Below the pieces are notes generated by a model. It was not told the origin of the DNA and did not search any database. It saw only the letters and a program-made list of their open reading frames with translations. From NCBI GenBank assembly GCA_021845615.1, contig JAJZVP010000009.1, forward strand, positions 1 to 35,089: DNA of 35,089 nt, read 5' to 3'. This DNA comes from a bacterium (GTDB taxonomy: Bacteria > Vulcanimicrobiota > Vulcanimicrobiia > Vulcanimicrobiales > Vulcanimicrobiaceae). Shown in pieces: positions 16,802-24,747 of this stretch. Every line of letters begins with the position of its first letter. The first letter of the stretch is position 1. Position numbers and translations under genes: made by a program.

Positions 16802-17358
16802 TGCGAACGCGAACGCTGGCAGCGTTCGACGCTCGGGCTATCGCTCGGAAAGACCACGAACATGGTGCCACCCTTCACCACGATGTTGTTTCCATGGTGG
16901 AAAAAATTGAACGCGCCGATGGCGACACTGACGCCGGGAATCGGTATCGCACCGAGATAGCCGGGAAGATTCCCGGAGCTTCCGTTACGAACGAGATCGT
17001 TCGCGCGATGGTCGAGGACGACGCCGTAATGTCGGCCGTGCAATACGAAATAGCGCGGCTCGAGAACGAGCGTTCCCGAGACGCCGTTCCGCCCCGCCGG
17101 CGAGGCGACGGAGACGACGCCGTAGCCCACCGTATGCGTCGGAATGACGATGCCGGCGCCGGCGGTCACCGCATTGATGCTCTGAAAGCGAAAAAAATCT
17201 CCCGGGCGAGCGTTGCCCGAATCGATCGTATCGATCATTTCGACGGCGACCGGGGTGCACGGGTTGAGGCCGGCAAAGGTCGCGGCCGGGGAGACGCGCG
17301 GCGTTGCGACGAGCGCCGCAACGAGCGCTAGAGCCGAAAAGCGAAGAAAAACGCGCAT
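16798..17358 (-). CDS. Exported protein of unknown function
   Basis: A 186-residue protein with a clear signal peptide (MRVFLRFSALALVAALVA, cleavage after SPA or PAA). GAAGGG lies seven bases upstream of the ATG. The mature part is beta-rich and glycine-rich: DTIDSGNARPGDFFRF, then IVIPTHTVGYGVVSVASPAG and GVSGTLVLEPRYFVL. The order (a parameter strand, a GD loop, a P-x-G-x-V-G-x-G-V hairpin and a G-R/G-x-L strand) recalls small beta-barrel domains seen in secretion and pilus-assembly proteins, but I do not assign it. It is divergent from the Asn/Gly-rich secreted protein at 17476. Confidence 0.7.
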   Translation of the reverse strand: MRVFLRFSALALVAALVATPRVSPAATFAGLNPCTPVAVEMIDTIDSGNARPGDFFRFQSINAVTAGAGIVIPTHTVGYGVVSVASPAGRNGVSGTLVLEPRYFVLHGRHYGVVLDHRANDLVRNGSSGNLPGYLGAIPIPGVSVAIGAFNFFHHGNNIVVKGGTMFVVFPSDSPSVERCQRSRSH

Positions 17359-17411
17359 GCGATTGCCCTTCTCGCCATGGCCTCGCCGTTCCCTCGCTCT
17401 CGGCTACCCGT

Positions 17412-17458
17412 AACGAAGTGCGCGTCGTTCTTCGTTGATGGGGGGTAGGTACGACCTA
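17412..17458. promoter_or_regulatory. Two inverted repeats in the divergent promoter region of two secreted-protein genes
   Basis: AACGAAG (17412-17418) and CTTCGTT (17430-17436) form a perfect seven-base inverted repeat with an 11-base spacer. Ten bases on, TAGGT-ACG-ACCTA (17446-17458) is a second palindrome. Both lie in the 117-base gap between the starts at 17358 (-) and 17476 (+). They may be operators or, for the first, an RNA hairpin. Confidence 0.35.
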
Positions 17459-17475
17459 GCGAAGGAAACGCAATC

Positions 17476-18006
17476 ATGAAAATTTTCAAATCGACGCTCG
17501 GAGTGCTCCTCGCCTCCGCGATGCTCGTAGCCGGAAGCGCCGGATCCGCCCTCGCCGACGGCCACGGGCACGGCGATCGCGGGCGCGGCGGGCAGAACAA
17601 CTCTCAGAATGCTGGCAATCAGTACAACCAGTACGGCCAGAATTCGACGTCGGATGACGGCAACGGTGGTGGCGACCACGGCGGTAACAACGGTGGCGAC
17701 GACAACACGAACGGTGGCCCGCACGGGTGCATCAATCCCGCCGGCCACCAGCGCGGTTGGTGCAATCGCCAAAACAACCAGAATCAAAACGGCCAATACG
17801 GCCAGAACGCCCAGCTGCACGGTATCGTCACCGCGGTCAATAACGGACGCATCACGATCCTGCAAGGGCTGATCCCCATCACGTTCGATGCCACGTACGC
17901 CATTCAGAGCAACAATACGAACGGTGCGATCTATCCCACGCGATCGATCACCGCATACGGATACTACGACAACCAGAATCTCTTTCACGCCAACTCCATC
18001 CGTTAG
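17476..18006 (+). CDS. Secreted Asn/Gly/Gln-rich low-complexity protein
   Basis: A 176-residue protein with a signal peptide (MKIFKSTLGVLLASAMLVAG, cut near ALA-DG). The mature N-terminal ~85 residues are low complexity: DGHGHGDRGRGG, then runs of N, Q, G, Y and D (NQYNQYGQN, DDGNGGGDHGGNNGG), then PHGCINPAGHQRGWC with two cysteines. The C-terminal ~60 residues form an ordered strand-rich part (LHGIVTAVNNGRITILQ, ITAYGYYDNQNLFHANSI) resembling the small OB-like folds of DUF5666-type proteins. AAGGA precedes the ATG by about eight bases. It is followed by a strong terminator, so it is probably monocistronic. It could be an extracellular matrix or metal-binding protein; this is speculative. Confidence 0.75.
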   Translation: MKIFKSTLGVLLASAMLVAGSAGSALADGHGHGDRGRGGQNNSQNAGNQYNQYGQNSTSDDGNGGGDHGGNNGGDDNTNGGPHGCINPAGHQRGWCNRQNNQNQNGQYGQNAQLHGIVTAVNNGRITILQGLIPITFDATYAIQSNNTNGAIYPTRSITAYGYYDNQNLFHANSIR

Positions 18007-18027
18007 ATCGAGCGTTCCCACCAAACG

Positions 18028-18058
18028 ACGTCGAAGCGTTCACACGCTTCGACGTTTT
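18028..18058 (+). terminator. Intrinsic terminator after the Asn/Gly-rich secreted protein
   Basis: ACGTCGAAGCG (18028-18038) pairs perfectly with CGCTTCGACGT (18045-18055) over 11 base pairs with a six-base loop and is followed by TTTT. It starts 22 bases after the stop codon. The minus-strand side has only three T, so it is weaker for the convergent gene at 18101. Confidence 0.75.
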
Positions 18059-18100
18059 CGTCGCGCCCCTCGGCCGTCGCCCGGGCGGCCCTTCGGGGGA

Positions 18101-19519
18101 TTACGGTCGCGCGAATTCGATGCGGTCGTGCGCGTAGTCGAACGTGACGACGAACCTCGCCATCAACCCGCTGCCGATATGCCCGTCGCCGGCACTGTGA
18201 AGGTGCTCGGTCGCGCCGATCGCGAGGTTCGCAAGGTGGAGCGAGCCGAGGGTTACCTCGGCGATACGGCCGAGCCGCTCGACGCTGCTTCCTCCGACGC
18301 CGCGGACCGAGCGGCTCTGCACGATACGAAAGAGCGATGGGTGTCGGTGAAAAAAATCGGATCCGAGATTGATCGTCGATTCATCGCCGGTATCGATCAA
18401 TAGTTGCGATGGGGTCTTCGCCAGCATGACGGGGACCGTCGGGACCAACGAAAGAAATCGGAGCGGAATCCCACGCGACGGCGCGATCGGCGATGGGGGG
18501 TCGACGATAACGCGACGATGTGGACCGTCGATCGTCACGCGAGCCGACGCCAAAAAATCGGTGCCGAGGACGACGTCGTAGCGCGTGCCTTCGAGATCGG
18601 GAAGCACCACGTACGACGCCTTCGATAACGTTGCCGAGCCGATCTGCAGCGGCGGGGCCGCGACCAACTCGGTCAGGTAGCGCCCGATGCCCCGAACCTC
18701 GAAGGTCCCGATCGGTTCGAGGTGCAGTCGTTCCGCGAGTGCGAGCGTCATCGAGAGCCCCGAGTTGCCGCTATCGATGAGACAGCGAAGCGGTTTGCCG
18801 TCGATGCTGCAGTCGACGACGGGGAGCCGGGCGCGAGGGCGCCAGGCCAACACGACCGGTGCGGCGGCGAATGCGAGCGAGAGCGGATGCGGATCGATAA
18901 ACGGCGTGTCGAGAATGCGGATGTGGTGGAACGAAAGATAGGGCTTGCCGTCGCGAAGGATGCGCGCGGGCAGGTGCAGCGCCGCAACCTTTCGGTAATC
19001 GAAGAAGCCGTAGGTCGTGGAACCGATCACCGCGCGCGCGATCAATCCATTCCGCCGCACGCGGATCGTAAACGGCGCGATGCCGGGCGCGCGCACGTCG
19101 ATCGCCGCGCCCGGCCCGAGTTCGGATGGTAGGAGCGAGAGGCTTCCGCGAAATCCCGGGCGTAGGAATGCGTGCGAGAGTACGAGCAAGAGGGCGGGTT
19201 CGCTCGAGGTGACGTGCGGGGTGGCGATGGGGGCACCGTTGAGCGTGAGATCGTCGGCGGCGTCGCCGTGATAGAAGCGCCCGAGGCAGAGATCGTTGAG
19301 ACAGCGATGCAGCGCGAGCCGATCTCCGCTCGCCTCGATATGCGCGCGCGTCACGATCTCGCCGTCGGTGATATCGACGACGGCATCGATATGGGCCGAC
19401 CAGATCGGCCCCGAGGCGGCGCGCATCTGCGCGAGCAGCGGCGCGAGGCGCGCCGCGCGTGCCGGGGCCGGCGCCGAGAAGGCGAAAAGAAGGGCCAAGG
19501 TCGCAACGGCGAACCGCAT
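18101..19519 (-). CDS. Exported aspartic protease-like protein with two retropepsin-type halves
   Basis: Translation from the ATG at 19519 gives 472 residues starting with a signal peptide (MRFAVATLALLFAFSAPAPARA). Residues about 25-235 form a beta-rich N-terminal domain without a known motif. Two retropepsin-like (gag-type aspartyl protease) domains follow: the first has the catalytic triad D249-S250-G251 (LIDSGNSG) and the second D376-T377-G378 (LLIDTGDES). Each is followed by the expected hydrophobic-hydrophobic-G element (VVLGTDFL; GHIGSGLM). Having both aspartates in one chain would allow an intramolecular active site like pepsin, instead of a retroviral-type dimer. Likely periplasmic. 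Its start is six bases from the divergent start at 19526. Confidence 0.8.
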   Translation of the reverse strand: MRFAVATLALLFAFSAPAPARAARLAPLLAQMRAASGPIWSAHIDAVVDITDGEIVTRAHIEASGDRLALHRCLNDLCLGRFYHGDAADDLTLNGAPIATPHVTSSEPALLLVLSHAFLRPGFRGSLSLLPSELGPGAAIDVRAPGIAPFTIRVRRNGLIARAVIGSTTYGFFDYRKVAALHLPARILRDGKPYLSFHHIRILDTPFIDPHPLSLAFAAAPVVLAWRPRARLPVVDCSIDGKPLRCLIDSGNSGLSMTLALAERLHLEPIGTFEVRGIGRYLTELVAAPPLQIGSATLSKASYVVLPDLEGTRYDVVLGTDFLASARVTIDGPHRRVIVDPPSPIAPSRGIPLRFLSLVPTVPVMLAKTPSQLLIDTGDESTINLGSDFFHRHPSLFRIVQSRSVRGVGGSSVERLGRIAEVTLGSLHLANLAIGATEHLHSAGDGHIGSGLMARFVVTFDYAHDRIEFARP

Positions 19520-19525
19520 GCGGTG

Positions 19526-19837
19526 ATGTTCGAGCTTCTCGATAGCTATCTTCTTGAGAATTCCCCGGCGAAAGGGAGCGTCGTCGCTTCCCTCTTGGCC
19601 TCGCGGCCGAGCGGCGAGCACCTGCGACCGTTCATGGAAGGGATCGCTCGTTTGGGCGACCGGACCCCCGACCTGGCGTTGCTCGCGCTTCGCTTGGCGG
19701 CGGCGAACCTTCGCGCCGACGACGCGACGGTCTTGGCGCTCCGCGATGCGTCGCTACGCGCGCGTTCCGGCGACGCCGCCGCGCGCGAGAGCTATTTTAA
19801 AATTCTCCGCGGCGATGGAACGTCGTCGATACCGTGA
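19526..19837 (+). CDS. Unknown small helical protein
   Basis: A 103-residue frame from the ATG at 19526: MFELLDSYLLENSPAKGSVV, then SGEHLRPFMEGIARLGDRTP and a mostly helical remainder. Composition is ordinary for a soluble protein (Leu, Ala, Glu and Arg spread through predicted helices). No ribosome-binding site is visible, and only six bases separate it from the divergent protease start, so it would need a leaderless start or a promoter inside the protease gene. I do not recognise a family. It precedes the peptidoglycan-recycling genes on the same strand. Confidence 0.5.
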   Translation: MFELLDSYLLENSPAKGSVVASLLASRPSGEHLRPFMEGIARLGDRTPDLALLALRLAAANLRADDATVLALRDASLRARSGDAAARESYFKILRGDGTSSIP

Positions 19838-19858
19838 TGCGTTCATAGAGCACCAAAC

Positions 19859-20158
19859 GTGAAACGCTCCGCATTGCTCGTATCGTTCCTCCTCGCACTC
19901 GCACCGAGTGCCCTGTTGGCGCATTCGTCGCACACGCTCTCGTTCTCGGGGCGGCTCGTCGCGATTCACTACCAGCGGCCACGAATCGACGTGCGGGTCG
20001 GTGAGAAGACGCTCGAAGTAACGGTGACCCCCAATACCTCGATCCAGCGCTCCGGCAATTTCGCCACCCTCGCCAGCCTGCGGCTCGGCGACCGCGTCGA
20101 GGTACTCGCGGCTCGCTCCGGGAAGATGCTCGTAGCGCAATCGATCGCCGCGCACTGA
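19859..20158 (+). CDS. Small exported DUF5666-like protein
   Basis: A 99-residue protein from GTG 19859 with a signal peptide (MKRSALLVSFLLALAPSALLAHS). The mature part is a single small beta domain: FSGRLVAIHYQRPRIDV, LEVTVTPNTSIQ, LRLGDRVEVLAARSGKMLVA. The repeated pattern (G-x-V/L, a modified strand, VTPNTxI, LRxGDRVxV) is that of DUF5666-type OB-like modules. It is in the same reading frame as NagZ and stops 33 bases before the NagZ start. Role unknown; probably periplasmic. Confidence 0.7.
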   Translation: MKRSALLVSFLLALAPSALLAHSSHTLSFSGRLVAIHYQRPRIDVRVGEKTLEVTVTPNTSIQRSGNFATLASLRLGDRVEVLAARSGKMLVAQSIAAH

Positions 20159-20191
20159 CGTCACGTTCCTCCCTTCCGAGAAGGAGCCGTT

Positions 20192-21673
20192 CTGAGCGAG
20201 TTCGTCGACCTGGCAGAGGGTGTTCTCGCAGTCGGATTTCCGGGTTCAGAGCTCGACGCGACGAACCTCGGTGAATTTTCGTCGCGTGCCTACGGCGGCT
20301 ACGTCCTCTTCGCGCGGAACCTCCCCTCCCTGGAGCGCGCGCGGGCCTTAACCGACGCGCTGCGAGCACTGCGCCCCGACGATCCGATGCCGCTGATCGC
20401 GATCGACCAGGAAGGCGGCCGCGTCGCGCGCCTGCGCGAAGGGCTCGCCCCGATGCCGTCGATGATGGCGGTCGGAGCCGCCGACGACCTCGACCTGGCA
20501 CGACGGCTCGGCGAACAGATGGCGCACGATCTTCGGCGCATCGGAGCGAATCTCGATTTCGCACCGGTGCTCGATCTCGCCATCGATCGCGGAAGTACCG
20601 TCATCGGCACGCGCGCGTTCGGCGACAACCCCGAGCGCGTCGCCGATCTGGCGGGCGCCTTCGCAAGCGGGATGGGGCGGCGCGGTATCGTTCCGACCTT
20701 CAAGCATTTCCCAGGGCACGGAAGCACCGCCGTCGATTCTCACGTCTCGCTGCCGACGATCTCGCTCCCCACGACGCTGCTGCACGTGCGCGATCTCGGC
20801 CCTTTTTGCGATCTCCTACCGCACGCGCGTGCGGCGATGGTCGCCCACGTCGTCGTGGAATCGGTCGACGCCGAGCATCCCGCAACGCTCTCGGAGGCGG
20901 TGATGAAGAGCTTGTTGCGCGAGAGCTGTTCGTTTAACGGTGTCGCTTTTACCGACGATTTGGAGATGGGCGCGCTCGCTCGCTTCGGGACGATTCCGCA
21001 GCGCGCCGCGGCGGCGATTCGCGCCGGCGCCGACTGCGCGCTGATCTGCGAACGGCTCGAAGACGCGCTCCCGGCCGCACGCGAGATCGCCGCCACGATC
21101 GCGCGCGGCGAGATGCGCGAGTGGCGCCTGCGCGAGGCGGGTATGCGCATGCGCATGTTGCGCGCGACGCTGAGCGCGCCGATAGCGCTCGAGGCTCCGG
21201 GGCCGTTTCCCGATGTCGGCGCGACGATCGCCGCGCGCGCCGTCACCCGCGTTCGCGGCACGCCGCGGGCGCGCGCCGACGAGAGCGCGCTCGTGCGCTT
21301 CGGCGTCGCCGGAGATCTCGGCCCGGCCGCGCTCGGCGCGCTCGAGGCGCCCGCGCTGCATCCGGAGGATCCAGGCTCGGTGGAGCGCGTGCTCGACGCA
21401 TTGGCGAGTTCGGGGCGGCGCCCCGTGCTGCTCTCCTATCGCACGCATCTCGACGCCGCCGCGCGGAGCGCGATTCGTCTGATCGTCGAGCGCTTTCCCG
21501 AAAGCATCTTCGTTTCGACGATGGAGCCGTTCGATATCGAGGCGGTACCGTTCGTCGAGCACGCCATTTGCTGTTACGGCGACGATGCGTTGCACCTTCA
21601 CGCCTGTGCCGCCGCGATTTTTTCCGGCGCACCGACGAACGGAAAATTACCGGTCTCCCTCGCGCGTGGTTGA
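20192..21673 (+). CDS. nagZ: Beta-N-acetylglucosaminidase, glycoside hydrolase family 3 (NagZ), probable CTG start
   Basis: Removes GlcNAc from peptidoglycan fragments. With the CTG at 20192 the product has 493 residues. Family motifs: IAIDQEGGRVARL near 69-81, KHFPGHG at 171-177, the acid/base dyad D182-H184 (DSH) and the nucleophile region FTDDLEM (D255/D256). A C-terminal domain of about 150 residues beyond the catalytic barrel resembles two-domain NagZ of Gram-positive type rather than the ~340-residue E. coli form. The family-conserved N-terminal strands (VLAVGFPG, GGYVLFARNL) are in frame upstream of the first ATG at 20387, yet no ATG, GTG or TTG occurs back to the previous stop. AAGGAG (20181-20186) sits five bases before the CTG, which I take as the start. 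No signal peptide, so likely cytoplasmic. Confidence 0.88.
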   Translation: MSEFVDLAEGVLAVGFPGSELDATNLGEFSSRAYGGYVLFARNLPSLERARALTDALRALRPDDPMPLIAIDQEGGRVARLREGLAPMPSMMAVGAADDLDLARRLGEQMAHDLRRIGANLDFAPVLDLAIDRGSTVIGTRAFGDNPERVADLAGAFASGMGRRGIVPTFKHFPGHGSTAVDSHVSLPTISLPTTLLHVRDLGPFCDLLPHARAAMVAHVVVESVDAEHPATLSEAVMKSLLRESCSFNGVAFTDDLEMGALARFGTIPQRAAAAIRAGADCALICERLEDALPAAREIAATIARGEMREWRLREAGMRMRMLRATLSAPIALEAPGPFPDVGATIAARAVTRVRGTPRARADESALVRFGVAGDLGPAALGALEAPALHPEDPGSVERVLDALASSGRRPVLLSYRTHLDAAARSAIRLIVERFPESIFVSTMEPFDIEAVPFVEHAICCYGDDALHLHACAAAIFSGAPTNGKLPVSLARG

Positions 21674-22703
21674 TCGTTTCGAGGAGTGCGATGCGGTGCT
21701 TCGCGATGCGCTGGGGCGGCGCTTTACCGCCGCTGCGGCGCGCGTCGAGCTCCACGGGCGGGTCGTGTTCGAACGGGCGTACGGCCGTACGCGCGACGAC
21801 GAGCTCGGCCGACCGATCGCGATCGACGCGCGGTTCGATTTGGCCTCGCTCACCAAGCTCTTCGTCGCCACGGCCGCGCTCGATGCGATCGCGCGCGGCC
21901 GATTGACGTTGGACGGCGCGCTCGTCGAAACGATACCGGAGTGGAGCGATCTTCCGCACCGGGCGATTACGATGCGTCGCCTCCTCGCGCATACGTCGGG
22001 GATGCAATCCGGAGCGCACTATCGTGCGTTGCGCGATTTTTCGGTCGAAGCATTCGCGCTGACCGCCGATCTACACGGTAAGGTCGGGAGCGAGGTGCTC
22101 TATAGCGATCTCGGATTCATCGCACTCGGCATCGCGATCGCACGCCGCGAATCACGATCGTTGCAAGCGGTAGTCGAGGGATTGGTCGGGCGAGCCACGC
22201 TGGGTTTTCGGCCGCGCGCGCGGCAGTGGGGCGCGATCCCCGCAACGGAGTGCGATGCGTGGCGCGGACGCCTGCAAGGGCGCGTCCACGATGAAAAGGC
22301 GTTTCTCTGCGGAGGCGTCGCGGGACACGCCGGGCTCTTCGGGAGTGCGGCCGATGCGGCGTGGGTCGGCGAGCAATTTCTCGCGCCGCTCCACGGCCGA
22401 AAATCGCTATTGGATCGCTCGCTCGCGGAGGAAGCGCTCCGCGAGCAGGCTTTCGAACCGACGCTGCGCCGCGGGCTCGGATGGGCGTTGAAAACGCGCG
22501 ACGATAATTCGTGCGGGCCGGGCTTCTCGCGCGATTCCTTCGGACATACCGGTTTCACCGGAACTTGTATCTGGGTCGACCCGCAGCGCGATCTGACCGC
22601 GGTGTTGCTCGCGAATACGGTCTATTTCGGGCGCGAGGACGGCACCGATCTCCGGCGCGCGTTCTTTACCGGCGTGACCAACGCGGTGGATGCCGACGCG
22701 TGA
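21666..22703 (+). CDS. Serine beta-lactamase-family hydrolase (class C / DD-peptidase-like)
   Basis: A 345-residue penicillin-binding-type serine hydrolase starting at GTG 21666, which overlaps the NagZ stop by eight bases. The catalytic SxxK is S61-L-T-K64, the second element is Y146-S-D (usually YxN), and the third is H294-T-G (HTGFTG). GHAGLFGSAADAAW near residue 218 is common in the beta-lactamase/esterase EstB group. There is no N-terminal signal peptide, so a cytoplasmic role is likely. In a recycling operon a plausible job is trimming peptides or esters from muropeptides, but that is inference from context. Confidence 0.88.
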   Translation: MVDRFEECDAVLRDALGRRFTAAAARVELHGRVVFERAYGRTRDDELGRPIAIDARFDLASLTKLFVATAALDAIARGRLTLDGALVETIPEWSDLPHRAITMRRLLAHTSGMQSGAHYRALRDFSVEAFALTADLHGKVGSEVLYSDLGFIALGIAIARRESRSLQAVVEGLVGRATLGFRPRARQWGAIPATECDAWRGRLQGRVHDEKAFLCGGVAGHAGLFGSAADAAWVGEQFLAPLHGRKSLLDRSLAEEALREQAFEPTLRRGLGWALKTRDDNSCGPGFSRDSFGHTGFTGTCIWVDPQRDLTAVLLANTVYFGREDGTDLRRAFFTGVTNAVDADA

Positions 22704-23854
22704 TCGCACTCGGGATGATGAGCGGCACCTCGCTCGACGGTATCGACTGCGCGCTCGTCGACCTGCGCTCTCGGGGCGATGCCGTGATGGTGGGGGTGAT
22801 CGACGCGCGAACGTTCGCGTTCGACGGCGCGACTGCGGAGTTGCTCGCAGCGGTCGTGCGCTACGGCCGAAGCGACCTCGCCTCCGTCGCCCGCCTCCAT
22901 CGCTCGCTCGGGCTCGCGCATGCCGATGCCGCGGAGCGCTTTCTCGACGGGCGTCCGCTCGATTTTGCCGCGATGCACGGGCAAACGATTTTTCACGACG
23001 GCGCCGCCTCGGAGACGTTGCAGATCGGCGACCCGTTTGCCGTTCGAGAGCGCATCGGCGCGAGCGTCTGCTTCGATTTTCGGAGTGCCGATTGCGCGCT
23101 CGGCGGAGCGGGAGCGCCGCTGGTCCCCTACGTCGACGTGCTTCTGCTCGCCGATCCGTTTGAGAAGCGCGTCGCGTTGAACTGCGGCGGGATCGCCAAC
23201 GTCACGCTGCTCGCGCCGGGAGCCTGCCCCGAAGACGAGCGAATCGTCGCGTTCGATACCGGCCCGGGGAATATGTTGATCGACGCATGGATGTTGGAGA
23301 TCAGCGAGGGGCGGCTGGCGTACGATGAAAACGGCGAACGCGCGGCGCGCGGTACGGTGGATGCGCGCTTGCTCGCCTCGATGCTCGAGGAACCGTACTT
23401 TGCGATGACGGCGCCGAAATCTACAGGGCGCGAACGCTTTGGCGAGGCGTTTTTGGGACGCTTCCGCTCGTCGCTGCGCAGGCTCGAACTCGACGATGCG
23501 CTGGCGACGCTGCTCGCGCTGAGCGTCGAGAGCATCGCGCGAGCGCTCGAACTCCATCGCTTCGCCGACGCACGCGTGCTCTGCTCGGGGGGCGGGGCGC
23601 GCAACGGAGCGTTCTTGCGCGCGCTTGGGGAGCGGCTTTCGCAGGCGCGCGTCGAAACCAGCGACGCTGTGGGGATGCCGATCGATGCAAAAGAAGCGAT
23701 AGCCTTCGCCGTTCTGGGATACGAGACGCTGCGCGGACGGAGTGCGAATCTTCCGTCGGTGACGGGAGCGCGGAGGCGGAGCGTGCTCGGTGCCGTGGCG
23801 CCGCACGATCTCTCGGCGTTGCTCGCGAAAATGGCGATGGAGTGCGCGGGATGA
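22700..23854 (+). CDS. anmK: Anhydro-N-acetylmuramic acid kinase
   Basis: Phosphorylates and opens 1,6-anhydro-MurNAc to MurNAc-6-phosphate in peptidoglycan recycling. The 384-residue product begins at GTG 22700 in a GTGA overlap with the preceding stop. The N-terminus MIALGMMSGTSLDGIDCALV is the family hallmark. DFRSADCALGGAGAPLVPY (near 130-148), FDTGPGNMLIDAW (near 188-200) and CSGGGARNGAFL (near 295-306) are the other conserved sugar-kinase elements. Length is standard for AnmK (about 370-390). Its presence implies that lytic transglycosylase products (anhydro-muropeptides) are recycled. Cytoplasmic. Confidence 0.96.
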   Translation: MIALGMMSGTSLDGIDCALVDLRSRGDAVMVGVIDARTFAFDGATAELLAAVVRYGRSDLASVARLHRSLGLAHADAAERFLDGRPLDFAAMHGQTIFHDGAASETLQIGDPFAVRERIGASVCFDFRSADCALGGAGAPLVPYVDVLLLADPFEKRVALNCGGIANVTLLAPGACPEDERIVAFDTGPGNMLIDAWMLEISEGRLAYDENGERAARGTVDARLLASMLEEPYFAMTAPKSTGRERFGEAFLGRFRSSLRRLELDDALATLLALSVESIARALELHRFADARVLCSGGGARNGAFLRALGERLSQARVETSDAVGMPIDAKEAIAFAVLGYETLRGRSANLPSVTGARRRSVLGAVAPHDLSALLAKMAMECAG

Positions 23855-24747
23855 TCGTCGGAATCGATCTCGGCGGTAGTAAGAGCGTCGCGGTGCTTCG
23901 CGACGGCGGGCGAAGCGCGCGCGCCGAGGGGGGGCCGGCGAATCCTTCGGTCATCGGCCTCGACGGCGTGCGGGAAGTCTTGCGCGTCCTCGTCGGCGAT
24001 CTCGATATCGAACGGGAGCCCGACGCCGTCGTCCTCGGCGCTGCCGGTATTTCGAACCCCGGTCTCGCCGATGCGCTCGAAGCGACGTTGCGCGCGGCAT
24101 TTCCGCGCGCGCGCATCCGTTGCACGAGCGATGTCGAGATCGCGCTACGCGCGGCGATCCCCGATGGCGACGGCGCGGTGTTGGTGGTTGGGACGGGAAG
24201 CGCGGCGTACGGCGAGAGCGGCGAGCGACGGTGTGCGATCGGCGGCGGCGGCTATTTGCTCGGCGACGAAGGCAGTGGATTCGCGCTCGGTGCGGCGGCG
24301 GCTCGCCTCCTCTCGCGCTCGTACGACGGACGCGCCCCGCGCGATCGCTGGTTTGCCGACCTCGAACGCGTATTGGAGTGCGACGATCGTGCCTCGCTCT
24401 TCGCGAAGATCTATCGCACGCCGGTCCCGGTGGCGACGATCGCCGCGCTCGCGCCGCGGGTTCTCGCAGCCGCCGATATCGGCGAACGTTCGGCGGTAAA
24501 GATCGTTCAGGGAGCGGCGTTAGAACTCGCCGATCTCGTCCGCACGCTCTTACGGCAGCTCGATGCATTGCAACGTCCGATGACGCTCGCGCTCTGCGGC
24601 GGTCTCGTCCGCGAGAATTCGTTGCTCACGTTTTTATTCGAGACCCGTCTCTCCAACGAAGCCCCGTTGTTGAGCGTGCGAAAGTTCTCGGGCGAGCCCG
24701 TCGAGGGGGCGCTCGTGTTGGCGGAGCGTGCGAGCGCCGCGCGATGA
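23851..24747 (+). CDS. BadF/BadG-type amino-sugar kinase (N-acetylglucosamine kinase / MurK-like)
   Basis: A 298-residue ASKHA-fold kinase starting at ATG 23851 in an ATGA overlap with anmK. Phosphate-binding motifs are MIVGIDLGGSKS at the N-terminus and VLVVGTGSAAYGE near 111-123; LLGDEGSGFALG follows near 136, and ALCGGLVREN near 250. This is the arrangement of the BadF/BadG/BcrA/BcrD ATPase family, which includes human NAGK and clostridial MurK. In this operon it probably phosphorylates free GlcNAc released by NagZ, and perhaps MurNAc. Which sugar it prefers cannot be read from sequence. Cytoplasmic. Confidence 0.9.
   Translation: MIVGIDLGGSKSVAVLRDGGRSARAEGGPANPSVIGLDGVREVLRVLVGDLDIEREPDAVVLGAAGISNPGLADALEATLRAAFPRARIRCTSDVEIALRAAIPDGDGAVLVVGTGSAAYGESGERRCAIGGGGYLLGDEGSGFALGAAAARLLSRSYDGRAPRDRWFADLERVLECDDRASLFAKIYRTPVPVATIAALAPRVLAAADIGERSAVKIVQGAALELADLVRTLLRQLDALQRPMTLALCGGLVRENSLLTFLFETRLSNEAPLLSVRKFSGEPVEGALVLAERASAAR

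Noticed and set aside
17404-18024. A 206-codon minus-strand frame opposite the Asn/Gly-rich secreted gene, rich in Val
   Set aside because: The valine-rich translation is simply the complement of Asn/Gly codons. The sense gene has a signal peptide, a ribosome-binding site and a terminator.
20387-20389. ATG 20387 as the start of nagZ
   Set aside because: It would remove about 65 residues including conserved first strands of the barrel (GYVLFARNL) that are in frame upstream and preceded by AAGGAG.
22511-22699. Upstream ATG 22511 as the anmK start
   Set aside because: It lies deep inside the serine hydrolase gene. The family N-terminus (IALGMMSGTSLDG) begins exactly at GTG 22700, which overlaps the preceding stop.
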